Made by a program: the position numbers and the translations under genes. A stretch of DNA of 9,783 bases, from positions 1 to 9,783 of the forward strand of contig CAKQBG010000063.1 of NCBI GenBank assembly GCA_934216145.1. The letters run 5' to 3'. Source of the stretch: an uncultured Anaeroplasma sp. GTDB taxonomy: Bacteria; Bacillota_I; Bacilli_A; Acholeplasmatales; Anaeroplasmataceae. A model generated the notes under the pieces. That model made no database searches. It was given only the letters and a program-made list of their open reading frames with translations, and was not told the origin of the DNA. Below, piece after piece: positions 1-6,226 of the stretch (positions are counted from its first letter, which is position 1; the number at the start of each line of letters is the position of its first letter).

Positions 1-182
1 TAATATAATTGTTGCTTAAAGGGATATAAAAAGTATTAAATAGATTATAAGTTAGTTTTATGTATACCCCAAATAGTGAGGCTTTATTAATTGGAGAATA
101 GAATGAAATTATAATCTATAAAAGCCTAACCATAAGGGCTGAAGTATATGAATTCTATAGTTTTCTATACTTTATTTTACGG
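1..182. other. Non-coding or foreign sequence upstream of truncated regulator
   Basis: I see no gene, RNA or known mobile-element end here. The frame of the downstream regulator is open from 102 (TAG at 99-101), but the residues it would encode from 102 to 182 do not resemble a receiver domain. A long minus-strand reading running off the left edge also looks random. There is a short imperfect inverted repeat (AGGCTTTAT near 79-87 against ATAAAAGCCT near 118-126). The sequence could be an insertion or recombination junction, or an assembly artefact at a contig edge. Confidence 0.4.
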
Positions 183-578
183 CTTGACAGTGGAGCTGAT
201 GATTATTTAACAAAGCCATTTCAAATGGCAGAGCTTTTAGCTAGAATTAGAGCTTTAACAAGAAGAAGCCAATCTATTCCTGATTTAGAGCTAGGTAATA
301 TTAGGCTTGATCCTAATACATTAGAGCTTACGGCAAATAAGTCTATTAAGCTTACTAATAAGGAATGTAAACTTATGGAGCTTTTAATCCATAATAAGAA
401 TTCTTATTTATCTAGTGATAAAATACTGGATTCTGTTTGGTCATTAGAGGATGATGTTGATATTAATGCTATTTGGGTATTTATTTCAGGATTAAGAAAG
501 AAGCTTGAAGCTATTGGAGCTGAATATACCATAAAATCCTTAAGAGGTGTTGGATATCGTTTAGAGGTGATAACATGA
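183..578 (+). pseudogene. Truncated OmpR-family response regulator (C-terminal DNA-binding part)
   Basis: This is the C-terminal part of a two-component transcription regulator. Recognisable coding begins at 183 with LDSGADDYLTKPF, the receiver's last strand and helix with its conserved Lys. A linker (MAELLARIRALTRR) follows, then a complete OmpR/PhoB winged-helix domain: the NIRLDP strands, LTNKECKLMELL, the recognition helix in DINAIWVFISGLRKKL, and the RGVGYRLE wing. The phosphoacceptor Asp, the acidic pocket and the switch Thr/Ser are absent because the 5' half is missing. An ATG at 225 could start a shorter protein but has no Shine-Dalgarno site. The TGA stop overlaps the ATG of the VTC gene (ATGA, 575-578), so the intact regulator was probably translated together with the polyphosphate genes and may control them (inference). 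The winged-helix call is firm; whether the fragment is expressed is unknown. Confidence 0.85.
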
Positions 579-1306
579 ATGTATTTGAAAGATTTGAAAC
601 TAAATATTTAATATCTAGGGATATGGCTTTAGCCATGAAGAAATTCTTAAATACTAGAAATATTAGTGTAGATAAATATGGATTATCTACTATTCAGAGT
701 TTATATTTTGATACATTTAATGATTTATTAGTTTTAAGAAGTCTAGAACACCCTCTTTATAAAGAAAAGCTTAGACTTAGGTGTTATGGTAAAGCTAATG
801 ATTCATCGAAACTTTATCTAGAGATTAAAAAGAAATCATTAGGAATTGTTTATAAAAGAAGAATAGAGACTAATTATAAAGAATATCAGGATTTTATTAA
901 TTTCTATTTATATTATGATGGTCAAATTGGTAATGAGCTAAATTATTTTAGAGATTATTATAAAACTTTAAGACCAAAGATATTAATGCTATATGAAAGA
1001 GAAGCCTTTGTGGATCCTAATAGTGATTTAAGAATTACATTTGATTATGATATTAGATATCGAGCTTATGATTTAAAGCCTAGTAGTAATATTAATGGTA
1101 AAAAAATAGTAGGTGATTATGTTTTAATGGAAATTAAAACAGCTTATTCATATCCATTATGGTTAGCTAGATTTTTAAGTGATAATAAAATTTATAAAAC
1201 TAGCTTTTCGAAATATGGATATGCTTATTTAGAACAAAATCGAAATGTAGAAAGGAATGAGGTATTATGGAAAACTTCTTTAAGTCCATCTTTAGTGATG
1301 GCGTAA
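575..1306 (+). CDS. VTC-domain polyphosphate polymerase family protein
   Basis: This is a 243-residue protein of the VTC (vacuolar transporter chaperone) superfamily, the triphosphate-tunnel fold that makes polyphosphate from nucleotides in yeast Vtc4; bacterial members are annotated as polyphosphate polymerase domain proteins. The tunnel motifs appear in order: RFETKY (6-11), YFD (44-46), KLRLR (65-69), EIKKK (83-87), KRR (94-96), YEREAF (140-145), RITFD (153-157), LMEIK (184-188) and FSKYGYAY (211-218). Together they supply the basic and acidic residues that line the tunnel. The start is supported by AGAGGTGA just upstream and by the ATGA overlap with the regulator. The last 40 nt lie inside the next gene, so the roughly 20 residues after the final motif form a tail not needed for the fold. 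It probably acts at the membrane with the DUF4956 protein. The family is clear; activity is inferred. Confidence 0.9.
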   Translation: MNVFERFETKYLISRDMALAMKKFLNTRNISVDKYGLSTIQSLYFDTFNDLLVLRSLEHPLYKEKLRLRCYGKANDSSKLYLEIKKKSLGIVYKRRIETNYKEYQDFINFYLYYDGQIGNELNYFRDYYKTLRPKILMLYEREAFVDPNSDLRITFDYDIRYRAYDLKPSSNINGKKIVGDYVLMEIKTAYSYPLWLARFLSDNKIYKTSFSKYGYAYLEQNRNVERNEVLWKTSLSPSLVMA

Positions 1307-1947
1307 ACTATTATTCATTTTTTATTGTATTATTAGTTTCTCTTGTTGTGGGATTTGTTTTCGCAATTGTTAGTAAATATAAATCTAATTCTACTAAGAG
1401 CTTTTATATTTCAACTGCGATTATGCCAGCCTGTGTTTCTATGGTTATTATGCTAGTTAATGGTAATATTGGAGCTGGAGTAGCTGTTGCGGGAGCGTTT
1501 AGTCTTGTTAGGTTTAGGAGTGCTTCTGGTAGTGCTAAGGAAATTAGTATTATTTTCATTGATATGGTTATAGGTCTTGCGTTAGGCATGGGTTATATTG
1601 CGTATGGTGTTATTTTTAGTATTATTGCTATTTTAGTAATGTTTATTTTAGCTAATAGTAGAATTTTAGATAATAAGATAGATGATAAGGAAAGAAATTT
1701 AAAGGTAGTTGTTCCTGAGAATGTTAATTATGTTAATTTGTTTGATGATATTTTTAACAAATATTTGGATGAATATAAGCTTAATAAGGCTAAGCTATGT
1801 AATATGGGTAGTATGTTTTCATTAAATTATGTTATCAAGGTTAAGGATGATTTTAATGAGAAGGATTTTATTGATGAAATAAGATGTAGAAATGGAAACT
1901 TAGAAATAATATTGGAGCGTGTTATTTATGAAGAAAAGGAACTTTAA
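1267..1947 (+). CDS. DUF4956 domain membrane protein
   Basis: This is a 226-residue membrane protein of the DUF4956 family. Hydrophobic segments lie near residues 17-36, 48-64, 68-81, 95-113 and 113-129, followed by a soluble C-terminal domain (about 138-226) that looks like a small alpha/beta module. The family signature is visible at 66-93: GNIGAGVAVAGAFSLVRFRS followed by KEI. DUF4956 genes are typically adjacent to VTC polyphosphate polymerase genes, as here, and may provide a membrane partner or channel for the polymer; that role is inference. The start ATG lies 10 nt after AAAGGA (1251-1256), with a second purine-rich GAGGT closer in. The gene overlaps the VTC gene by 40 nt and the following lipoprotein start by 20 nt, indicating coupled translation. 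No catalytic motif is visible. Confidence 0.88.
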   Translation: MENFFKSIFSDGVNYYSFFIVLLVSLVVGFVFAIVSKYKSNSTKSFYISTAIMPACVSMVIMLVNGNIGAGVAVAGAFSLVRFRSASGSAKEISIIFIDMVIGLALGMGYIAYGVIFSIIAILVMFILANSRILDNKIDDKERNLKVVVPENVNYVNLFDDIFNKYLDEYKLNKAKLCNMGSMFSLNYVIKVKDDFNEKDFIDEIRCRNGNLEIILERVIYEEKEL

Positions 1948-2167
1948 TTATTTATTGTTTATTGGTTTATTTAGTTTAGCATTAGCTTCTTGTAGTAATA
2001 GTAATAATAATAGTAGTAGTAATAATGGTAGCATCAGTACTATTAATAAATCAGATATTATTTCAAGTGCTGATACTGATTTTAGTGTTAGTGATGATGT
2101 AGAAGAATATGATTTTGAAAATATTAGTGATGGTGGAAGCTATATAATGAGTGATGATATTTACTAG
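1928..2167 (+). CDS. 5' part of frameshifted carbohydrate-binding lipoprotein (signal peptide and linker)
   Basis: This is the N-terminal part of a secreted lipoprotein. From ATG 1928 (GGAG at 1914-1917, 10 nt upstream) it has a basic MKKR, a hydrophobic segment, and the lipobox LASC with the lipid-modified Cys at residue 22. A Ser/Asn linker encoded by AGT/AAT triplets (1994-2026) and an acidic stretch follow. The frame ends at TAG 2165 right after GGSYIMSDDIY, which is the first strand of the domain that continues one frame over from about 2163. The two pieces were almost certainly one gene. An in-frame GTG at 1919 is a worse start because it lies 1 nt from the SD. If the frameshift is real, this product would be a short non-functional lipopeptide of 79 residues. 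Confidence 0.75.
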   Translation: MKKRNFNYLLFIGLFSLALASCSNSNNNSSSNNGSISTINKSDIISSADTDFSVSDDVEEYDFENISDGGSYIMSDDIY

Positions 2168-3572
2168 TAGTATTATTGTAGAGACAAATAAAGAGGTTAC
2201 TATTGTATTAGATAATTGTAATATAACTACAGATTTTGCTGGTATTTATATTAAAAAGGCTTCTAAGGTTTATATTAATTTAGTTGGTAATAATACTATT
2301 AAATGCTTAAATGAATTTACTCAAATAGATGATAATAAGGTTGATGGTGCTATTTTCTCTAAGTATGATTTAACTATTAAGGGAGATGGTAGCTTAAGTA
2401 TTGAATCTATTTATCATGGTATTGTAGCTAAGGATAATTTAGTTATAACAGCTAGTAATGTTTCTATTAAGGCTACTAAAAAAGGTCTTGATGTTAATGA
2501 TTACTTGGTGTTTGATAATAGTAATATTAATATCAATTCAGAAACTGATGCTATACATGTTGAGAATGAGGATGAAGAATTAGGATATATTTATTTTGAT
2601 AATTCTTGTGTTAGTATTACTACAAAAGAGGATGGTATTTCAGCTAGTGATGATATTGAAGCTAATAGTAGTGAATTTAATATTAGCTGTAATTCTACTG
2701 CTAGTATTTCTAATACCTCTATTAATGGTATTAAGGGATTAGATTTAGTGTTTACTGATTGCATAGTTTCTATTGATTCTAAGGATGATGCAATCCATTC
2801 TAATTCTAATATTGAAATTAATTCAGGTACTTATAATTTAGCTTCAGAGGATGATGGTATTCATGCTAATAATAATTTAGTAATAAATGGTGGAGATATT
2901 ACTATTAGTAATTCATATGAGGGTATTGAGAGTAAGACTATTACTATTAATGATGGTAACATTAATGTTACAGCATCTGATGATGGCTTAAATGTGGCTG
3001 GATGTAGTGATGGTTCTAGCTTTAATAGGCCTGGAGCCAATAACTTTAATAGTGGTAGTAGTGATGCTTATATTACTATTAATGGAGGTGTAGTCATAGT
3101 TGATGCAAATGGTGATGGAATTGATTCTAATGGTAATTTATATGTAAATGGTGGCAATATTATGGTTTATGGTCCTACTGATAATGGTAATGGTGCGTTA
3201 GATTATGACGGTAGTGCTTCAATTACTGGTGGTAGCTTATGCGCAATAGGTTATTCTGGTATGGCTCAGAATTTTAGTAGTGGTACACAAGGATCTATTT
3301 TATATAATTTACCTATTAATTATAGTGCGAATATTACCATTACTCTTAAGGATAGTAGTGGTAATGTAATTTATAGTGTTGTAAGTAAAAAGTCTTTTAA
3401 TTCTATAGTTATTTCTACTAGTGAGATAGTAAGTGGTGGAAGTTATACTCTTACAGTTGGATCTAATAGCTATAGTATTACAATGTCAAGCTTATTATAT
3501 TCTAATGGCTCATCAGGTGGTAATCATGGAGGTAATCCAGGAGGCGGAAATCCATTTGGGCCTCGCTTTTAA
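2154..3572 (+). CDS. 3' part of frameshifted lipoprotein: carbohydrate-binding beta-helix (Cthe_2159/DUF4353-like)
   Basis: This is the main body of the lipoprotein and has no internal stop. Homologous sequence starts at TSSIIVE (from 2163) and continues as VTIVLDNCNIT, AGIYIKKASKVYINL and GNNTIKCL, the N-terminal cap typical of the carbohydrate-binding proteins named after Clostridium thermocellum Cthe_2159, a polygalacturonate-binding right-handed beta-helix. About ten rungs of roughly 20 residues follow, marked by GLD, AIH, DGI or EGI turns and by INGG/INSG strands (for example DDGIHANNNLVINGGDITI and DGIDSNGNLYVNGGNIMV). A beta-sandwich-like end and a Gly/Asn-rich tail come next. It should sit outside the cell, anchored through the upstream lipobox, and bind polysaccharide, possibly with Ca2+ at the Asp-rich turns (inference). 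Neither GTG 2151 nor ATG 2154 has an SD, so it is not a natural independent gene. Confidence 0.82.
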   Translation: MIFTSSIIVETNKEVTIVLDNCNITTDFAGIYIKKASKVYINLVGNNTIKCLNEFTQIDDNKVDGAIFSKYDLTIKGDGSLSIESIYHGIVAKDNLVITASNVSIKATKKGLDVNDYLVFDNSNININSETDAIHVENEDEELGYIYFDNSCVSITTKEDGISASDDIEANSSEFNISCNSTASISNTSINGIKGLDLVFTDCIVSIDSKDDAIHSNSNIEINSGTYNLASEDDGIHANNNLVINGGDITISNSYEGIESKTITINDGNINVTASDDGLNVAGCSDGSSFNRPGANNFNSGSSDAYITINGGVVIVDANGDGIDSNGNLYVNGGNIMVYGPTDNGNGALDYDGSASITGGSLCAIGYSGMAQNFSSGTQGSILYNLPINYSANITITLKDSSGNVIYSVVSKKSFNSIVISTSEIVSGGSYTLTVGSNSYSITMSSLLYSNGSSGGNHGGNPGGGNPFGPRF

Positions 3573-3582
3573 AATTTTTTTC

Positions 3583-3609
3583 TTGTTTAGAATTCACTTT
3601 TGTGATAAT
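3583..3609 (+). promoter_or_regulatory. Possible promoter for efp
   Basis: An extended -10 element TGTGATAAT (3601-3609) lies 15 bp after TTGTTT (3583-3588), in the 77-nt gap before efp. The spacer is short and the -35 box is poor, so this is tentative. No clear GC-rich terminator separates the lipoprotein gene from efp. Confidence 0.3.
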
Positions 3610-3649
3610 CTATTATAGGTAGATATTGTTATAAACAAGGAGTAGTAAA

Positions 3650-4207
3650 ATGATTAAGGTTAATGACTTAAAAAATGGTGTCGTTATTGAATATGATGGA
3701 AAGCTTATGCAAATTTTAGAGTTTATGCATGTGCTTCAAAATAAGGTTGCGTATGTTCGTGTTAAAATGAAGGATTTAAGAACAGGTGCAGTTATGGAAA
3801 CAGCTTTAAAGGGATCGGATTCTGCATTTAAAAGATGCTATATCGAGAAGAAAAATATGCAATATATTTATTCTACAGGTGAGGCATTTGTATTTATGGA
3901 TGGAGAATCATATGATCAAATTGAGATTCCTGCTGAAAGATTAAAATGGGAAAGAAATTTCCTTCAGGAAGGTATGGAGGTAGTAGTTCAGTTCTATGAG
4001 AATGAAATCCTAAATGTTGAGCTTCCTGATAAGATTACATGTCTTGTTGCGAACTGTGAGCCAGCTGTTAAGGGTGATACTAAGACTAATGCTTTAAAGG
4101 ATGCCTTCTTAGAATCAGGCTTTTTAGTAAAAGTTCCTATGTTTATAAATCAAGATGAGAAGATTATTGTTTCTACAATAACTGGTGAGTACGTATCTCG
4201 TGCTTAA
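3650..4207 (+). CDS. efp: Elongation factor P, variant loop
   Basis: Elongation factor P (185 residues, the usual length) binds ribosomes stalled on polyproline and stimulates peptide bond formation. The KOW-like N-terminal domain begins MIKVNDLKNG and contains RTGAVMET. The middle OB fold carries MQYIYSTGEAFVFMDGESYDQ, and the C-terminal OB fold ends in the signature TGEYVSRA. The functional tip normally reads HVKPGKGAAFVR. Here it is HVLQNKVAYVR, one residue shorter; Lys32, the position modified in B. subtilis, is kept but the Pro-Gly and following Gly are lost. Nothing else looks degraded, so the protein is probably active, possibly with different or no modification. An SD AAGGAG (3637-3642) precedes ATG by 7 nt. 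A terminator follows the stop directly. Confidence 0.95.
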   Translation: MIKVNDLKNGVVIEYDGKLMQILEFMHVLQNKVAYVRVKMKDLRTGAVMETALKGSDSAFKRCYIEKKNMQYIYSTGEAFVFMDGESYDQIEIPAERLKWERNFLQEGMEVVVQFYENEILNVELPDKITCLVANCEPAVKGDTKTNALKDAFLESGFLVKVPMFINQDEKIIVSTITGEYVSRA

Positions 4208-4211
4208 TAAT

Positions 4212-4240
4212 AGCTATCCACTTATGTGGATAGCTTTATT
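4212..4240 (+). terminator. Rho-independent terminator of efp
   Basis: A perfect 10-bp stem (AGCTATCCAC 4212-4221 / GTGGATAGCT 4226-4235) with a TTAT loop is followed by a T-rich tail, TTATT. It lies 4 nt after the efp stop codon. Confidence 0.85.
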
Positions 4241-4266
4241 GACTTTTATTCGAAGGAGGTTATTAT
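4239..4266 (+). promoter_or_regulatory. Probable promoter for hypB-map
   Basis: TTGACT (4239-4244, 5/6 to consensus) is followed after 16 bp by TATTAT (4261-4266, 5/6). It sits directly behind the efp terminator. A start site near 4273 would give a leader of only about 20 nt. The perfect AAGGAGG at 4253-4259 lies inside the spacer and would then not be transcribed. Confidence 0.5.
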
Positions 4267-4293
4267 TTAGTATTACTAGATAAAATTTAGATT

Positions 4294-4953
4294 ATGAGTT
4301 TATTAAGAACGATTGAAATACATGAGGATGTTATGGCTGATAATAATAAAAGAGCAATAGAGGTTAGAAGCTATTTAAAGGAAAATAATGTTTATATGCT
4401 TAATTTTATGTCTAGCCCTGGTAGTGGTAAAACGACAACTCTTACTTATTTAATTAATGCTTTAAAGGATAAGAAAAGAATTGCGTTAATGAATGTTGAT
4501 ATTAAGACTGATAAGGATGCGAGAACGATTCAGTCTAAGACTAATGTTAGAGCGTTACAAATTAATAATGGTGGATTATGTCATATTGATGCTGATATGA
4601 CTAAAAGAGCCATTGATGATTTTGGAATTGAGGATACTGATTTATTAATTCTTGAGAATATTGGTAATTTAGTATGTCCTGCTGAGTTTGATACAGGTGC
4701 TAATAAAAATATTATGCTATTATCTGTACCTGAAGGTGATGATAAGCCATTAAAGTATCCTCTTATGTTTTCTATTTGTGATTGTGTACTTATTAATAAG
4801 ATTGATACATTGCCTTATTTTGATTTTGATTTTGAGGCTTGTAAAAAGAGAATTTTAGATTTGAATCCTAAGGCTAAAATTTTTAAAATCAGTGCGAAAA
4901 CTGGTGAGGGAATGGCTGAATTTATTGATTGGTTATTAAAGGAGATGGAATAA
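4294..4953 (+). CDS. hypB: HypB-family nickel-insertion GTPase (orphan, short form)
   Basis: This is a 219-residue SIMIBI-class GTPase of the HypB family, which delivers Ni2+ to [NiFe]-hydrogenase and in some species to urease. The P-loop is SSPGSGKTT (40-48), with NVDIKTD (67-73) next. The family metal site CH (Cys96-His97 in GGLCHIDADM) and Cys128 (ENIGNLVCPAEFD, 121-133) are both present. DDKPLKYP (149-156) and the guanine-specificity NKID (168-171) follow. It lacks the N-terminal CxxCGC and His-rich metal-storage regions of longer HypBs. No hypA, hydrogenase or urease gene is in the window. An in-frame TAG at 4288 fixes the start at ATG 4294, although no SD precedes it; ATG 4333 with GAGG (4324-4327) is an alternative that would cut off the conserved RTIEIHEDV. 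Its stop overlaps the map start (TAATG), so the two are cotranscribed. Confidence 0.9.
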   Translation: MSLLRTIEIHEDVMADNNKRAIEVRSYLKENNVYMLNFMSSPGSGKTTTLTYLINALKDKKRIALMNVDIKTDKDARTIQSKTNVRALQINNGGLCHIDADMTKRAIDDFGIEDTDLLILENIGNLVCPAEFDTGANKNIMLLSVPEGDDKPLKYPLMFSICDCVLINKIDTLPYFDFDFEACKKRILDLNPKAKIFKISAKTGEGMAEFIDWLLKEME

Positions 4954-5834
4954 TGAGCTTAAAAATGGAACCATATAAAAAATGCTGGTGTGGTAGTGGA
5001 AAGAGCTATAAGAATTGTCATATGGATTTCGACTTAAAGGTAGAAGAGGCAGCTTTTAAGCTTGGAGCACTTGTACCTACTAGAAGAATGATTAAAACTG
5101 AGAATGATATTAATGGTATAAGAAAAGCATCTGTAATTAATAATGGTTTATTAGATATGATATCTGAACGAATTAAAGCTTCCGTTTCCACATTAGAGAT
5201 TGATGATTGGTGCGTTGAGTATTTGCGTGAGCATCATGCTCATAGTGCTGATTTTAATTATCAAGGCTATCCAAAGAGTATTTGTACTTCTATTAACGAT
5301 GTTATTTGTCATGGAATTCCTAATGATAAGGATATATTAAAGGATGGAGATATCATTAATGTTGATGTCACTACTGAATATAAGGGATATTATGCTGATG
5401 CATCTCGTATGTTTATGATTGGTAATGTTAGTGAAGAGGCTAAAAGATTAGTTAGAGTAACAAAGGAATGCCTTGAGATTGGTATGGCTCAAATTAAGCC
5501 ATTTGAATCTCAGGTTAGAGATATCGGTATCGCAATTGAGAAGCATGCACATGCCAATGGCTATAGTGTAGTTGAGGAATATTGTGGTCATGGTGTCGGA
5601 TATAAAATGCATGAGGATCCTTATGTATTACATTATGCAACCTATAAGCCTTCTGTTTTATTAGTTCCTGGTATGGTTATTACTATTGAGCCTATGATTA
5701 ATCAGGGTGTTAAGGGGATTTGCTTTAAGCTTGGTGATACTTGGAGTAGCTATACAAAGGATGGTAAATTAAGTGCTCAGTGGGAGCATACTATTCTTGT
5801 TACTGATACTGGATATGAGGTTTTAAGTAAGTAA
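4953..5834 (+). CDS. map: Type I methionine aminopeptidase with N-terminal SEC-C zinc motif
   Basis: This enzyme removes the initiator Met from new proteins; it is cytosolic and uses a dinuclear metal centre (293 residues). Residues 11-23 form a SEC-C zinc-binding motif, CWCGSGKSYKNCH, as found in extended type I enzymes thought to contact ribosomes. The pita-bread catalytic domain follows, with all five ligands visible: Asp138 (INVDVT), Asp149 (YADASR), His213 (CGHGVG), Glu246 (ITIEPM) and Glu278 (QWEHT). The substrate-contact His120 (CHGIP) and His220 (KMHEDP) are also present. The start at ATG 4953 has AAAGGAG (4938-4944) 8 nt upstream and overlaps the hypB stop by one base. An upstream in-frame TTG at 4929 is not needed. 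Coupling to hypB, a metallochaperone-type GTPase, is notable but may be chance. Confidence 0.95.
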   Translation: MSLKMEPYKKCWCGSGKSYKNCHMDFDLKVEEAAFKLGALVPTRRMIKTENDINGIRKASVINNGLLDMISERIKASVSTLEIDDWCVEYLREHHAHSADFNYQGYPKSICTSINDVICHGIPNDKDILKDGDIINVDVTTEYKGYYADASRMFMIGNVSEEAKRLVRVTKECLEIGMAQIKPFESQVRDIGIAIEKHAHANGYSVVEEYCGHGVGYKMHEDPYVLHYATYKPSVLLVPGMVITIEPMINQGVKGICFKLGDTWSSYTKDGKLSAQWEHTILVTDTGYEVLSK

Positions 5835-5849
5835 AAAGTAAAATAATTC

Positions 5850-5878
5850 TTACATTTCTAATTTAAAAATGTTAAAAT
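5850..5878 (+). promoter_or_regulatory. veg promoter (extended -10)
   Basis: The extended -10 element TGTTAAAAT (5870-5878) lies 17 bp after a weak TTACAT (5850-5855). Transcription would begin near 5885, at or just before the ATG at 5889, which supports translation from ATG 5904. A 10-bp inverted repeat flanks the -10 (see separate entry). Confidence 0.55.
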
Positions 5879-5891
5879 ATTATTAGAAATG
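5853..5891. repeat. 10-bp perfect inverted repeat around the veg -10 element
   Basis: CATTTCTAAT (5853-5862) and ATTAGAAATG (5882-5891) are exact reverse complements separated by 19 bp. The -10 element lies between them and the second arm covers the likely transcription start. This placement suits an operator for a dimeric repressor, but it could be chance in AT-rich DNA. Confidence 0.6.
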
Positions 5892-5903
5892 GAGAATATT
5901 AAT

Positions 5904-6155
5904 ATGGATAAAAATACTGATTTATTAGTTGATTTAAAGAGAAATTTAAATGAATTATTTGAGGTAAATAAAGAAATTCATGTTACTGTAAAGAAAAAAA
6001 GAAGCGGTATAGTAAATGTAAAATCTATTATTACAGGCGTATATGATAATTTTGTTTGTGTTACGTCTAATGTGAATGGATATAATGAAGATTTTACTAT
6101 TTTATATAATGATATAATGACTAATAATGTTGTTATAGAGGAATTGCTGGCGTAG
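5904..6155 (+). CDS. veg: Veg family protein
   Basis: This is an 83-residue homolog of the small B. subtilis Veg protein, which is highly expressed and reported to stimulate biofilm formation by countering SinR. The match rests on the N-terminal DLKRNLNELFEVNKEIHV helix region (10-27), the basic KKKRSG turn (30-35), then IITGVYDNFVCVTS (42-55) and DFTILYNDIMT (63-73). These reproduce the Veg beta-barrel pattern, including the RSG followed by a strand ending in VYDNF. ATG 5904 is preferred over ATG 5889 because GGAG (5891-5894) lies 9 nt upstream of it and the predicted transcript starts about where ATG 5889 lies. The gene has its own promoter and terminator, as a monocistronic unit, like veg in Bacillus. 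The low Pro content and small size fit; no enzyme motif is visible. Confidence 0.85.
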   Translation: MDKNTDLLVDLKRNLNELFEVNKEIHVTVKKKRSGIVNVKSIITGVYDNFVCVTSNVNGYNEDFTILYNDIMTNNVVIEELLA

Positions 6156-6172
6156 AAAACTACGCTTTTTTT
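6150..6172 (+). terminator. Rho-independent terminator of veg, overlapping its stop codon
   Basis: GCGTAG (6150-6155) pairs with CTACGC (6160-6165) across an AAAA loop and is followed by seven T. The first arm consists of the final Ala codon and the TAG stop of veg. Confidence 0.85.
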
Positions 6173-6173
6173 C

Positions 6174-6202
6174 TTGTATTGATTTTAATATAGTGATAAA
6201 AT
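6174..6202 (+). promoter_or_regulatory. Promoter of the DUF4868-like gene
   Basis: TTGTAT (6174-6179), a 17-bp spacer, and an extended -10 TGATAAAAT (6194-6202). The predicted start is near 6209, just upstream of AGAGG (6214-6218), which serves the ATG at 6227. It begins right after the veg terminator. Confidence 0.55.
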
Positions 6203-6226
6203 AACGCAAGAAAAGAGGTTTATTTT

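Noticed and set aside
1404..1589. Minus-strand open frame within the DUF4956 gene
   Set aside because: Antisense shadow of the conserved GAFSLVRFRS region, with no ribosome site.
2150..2170. Programmed +1 ribosomal frameshift joining the two lipoprotein halves
   Set aside because: The stop lies in the right place, but TAC-TAG offers poor re-pairing for a +1 slip and there is no internal SD or known motif. A 2-nt deletion restores the expected residues better.
3433..3618. Open frame of 61 codons inside the end of the beta-helix gene
   Set aside because: Out-of-frame shadow of a repetitive coding region, with no SD and no recognisable protein.
5889..5903. ATG 5889 as the veg start
   Set aside because: No SD upstream, and it falls at the predicted transcription start; ATG 5904 has GGAG at 9 nt.
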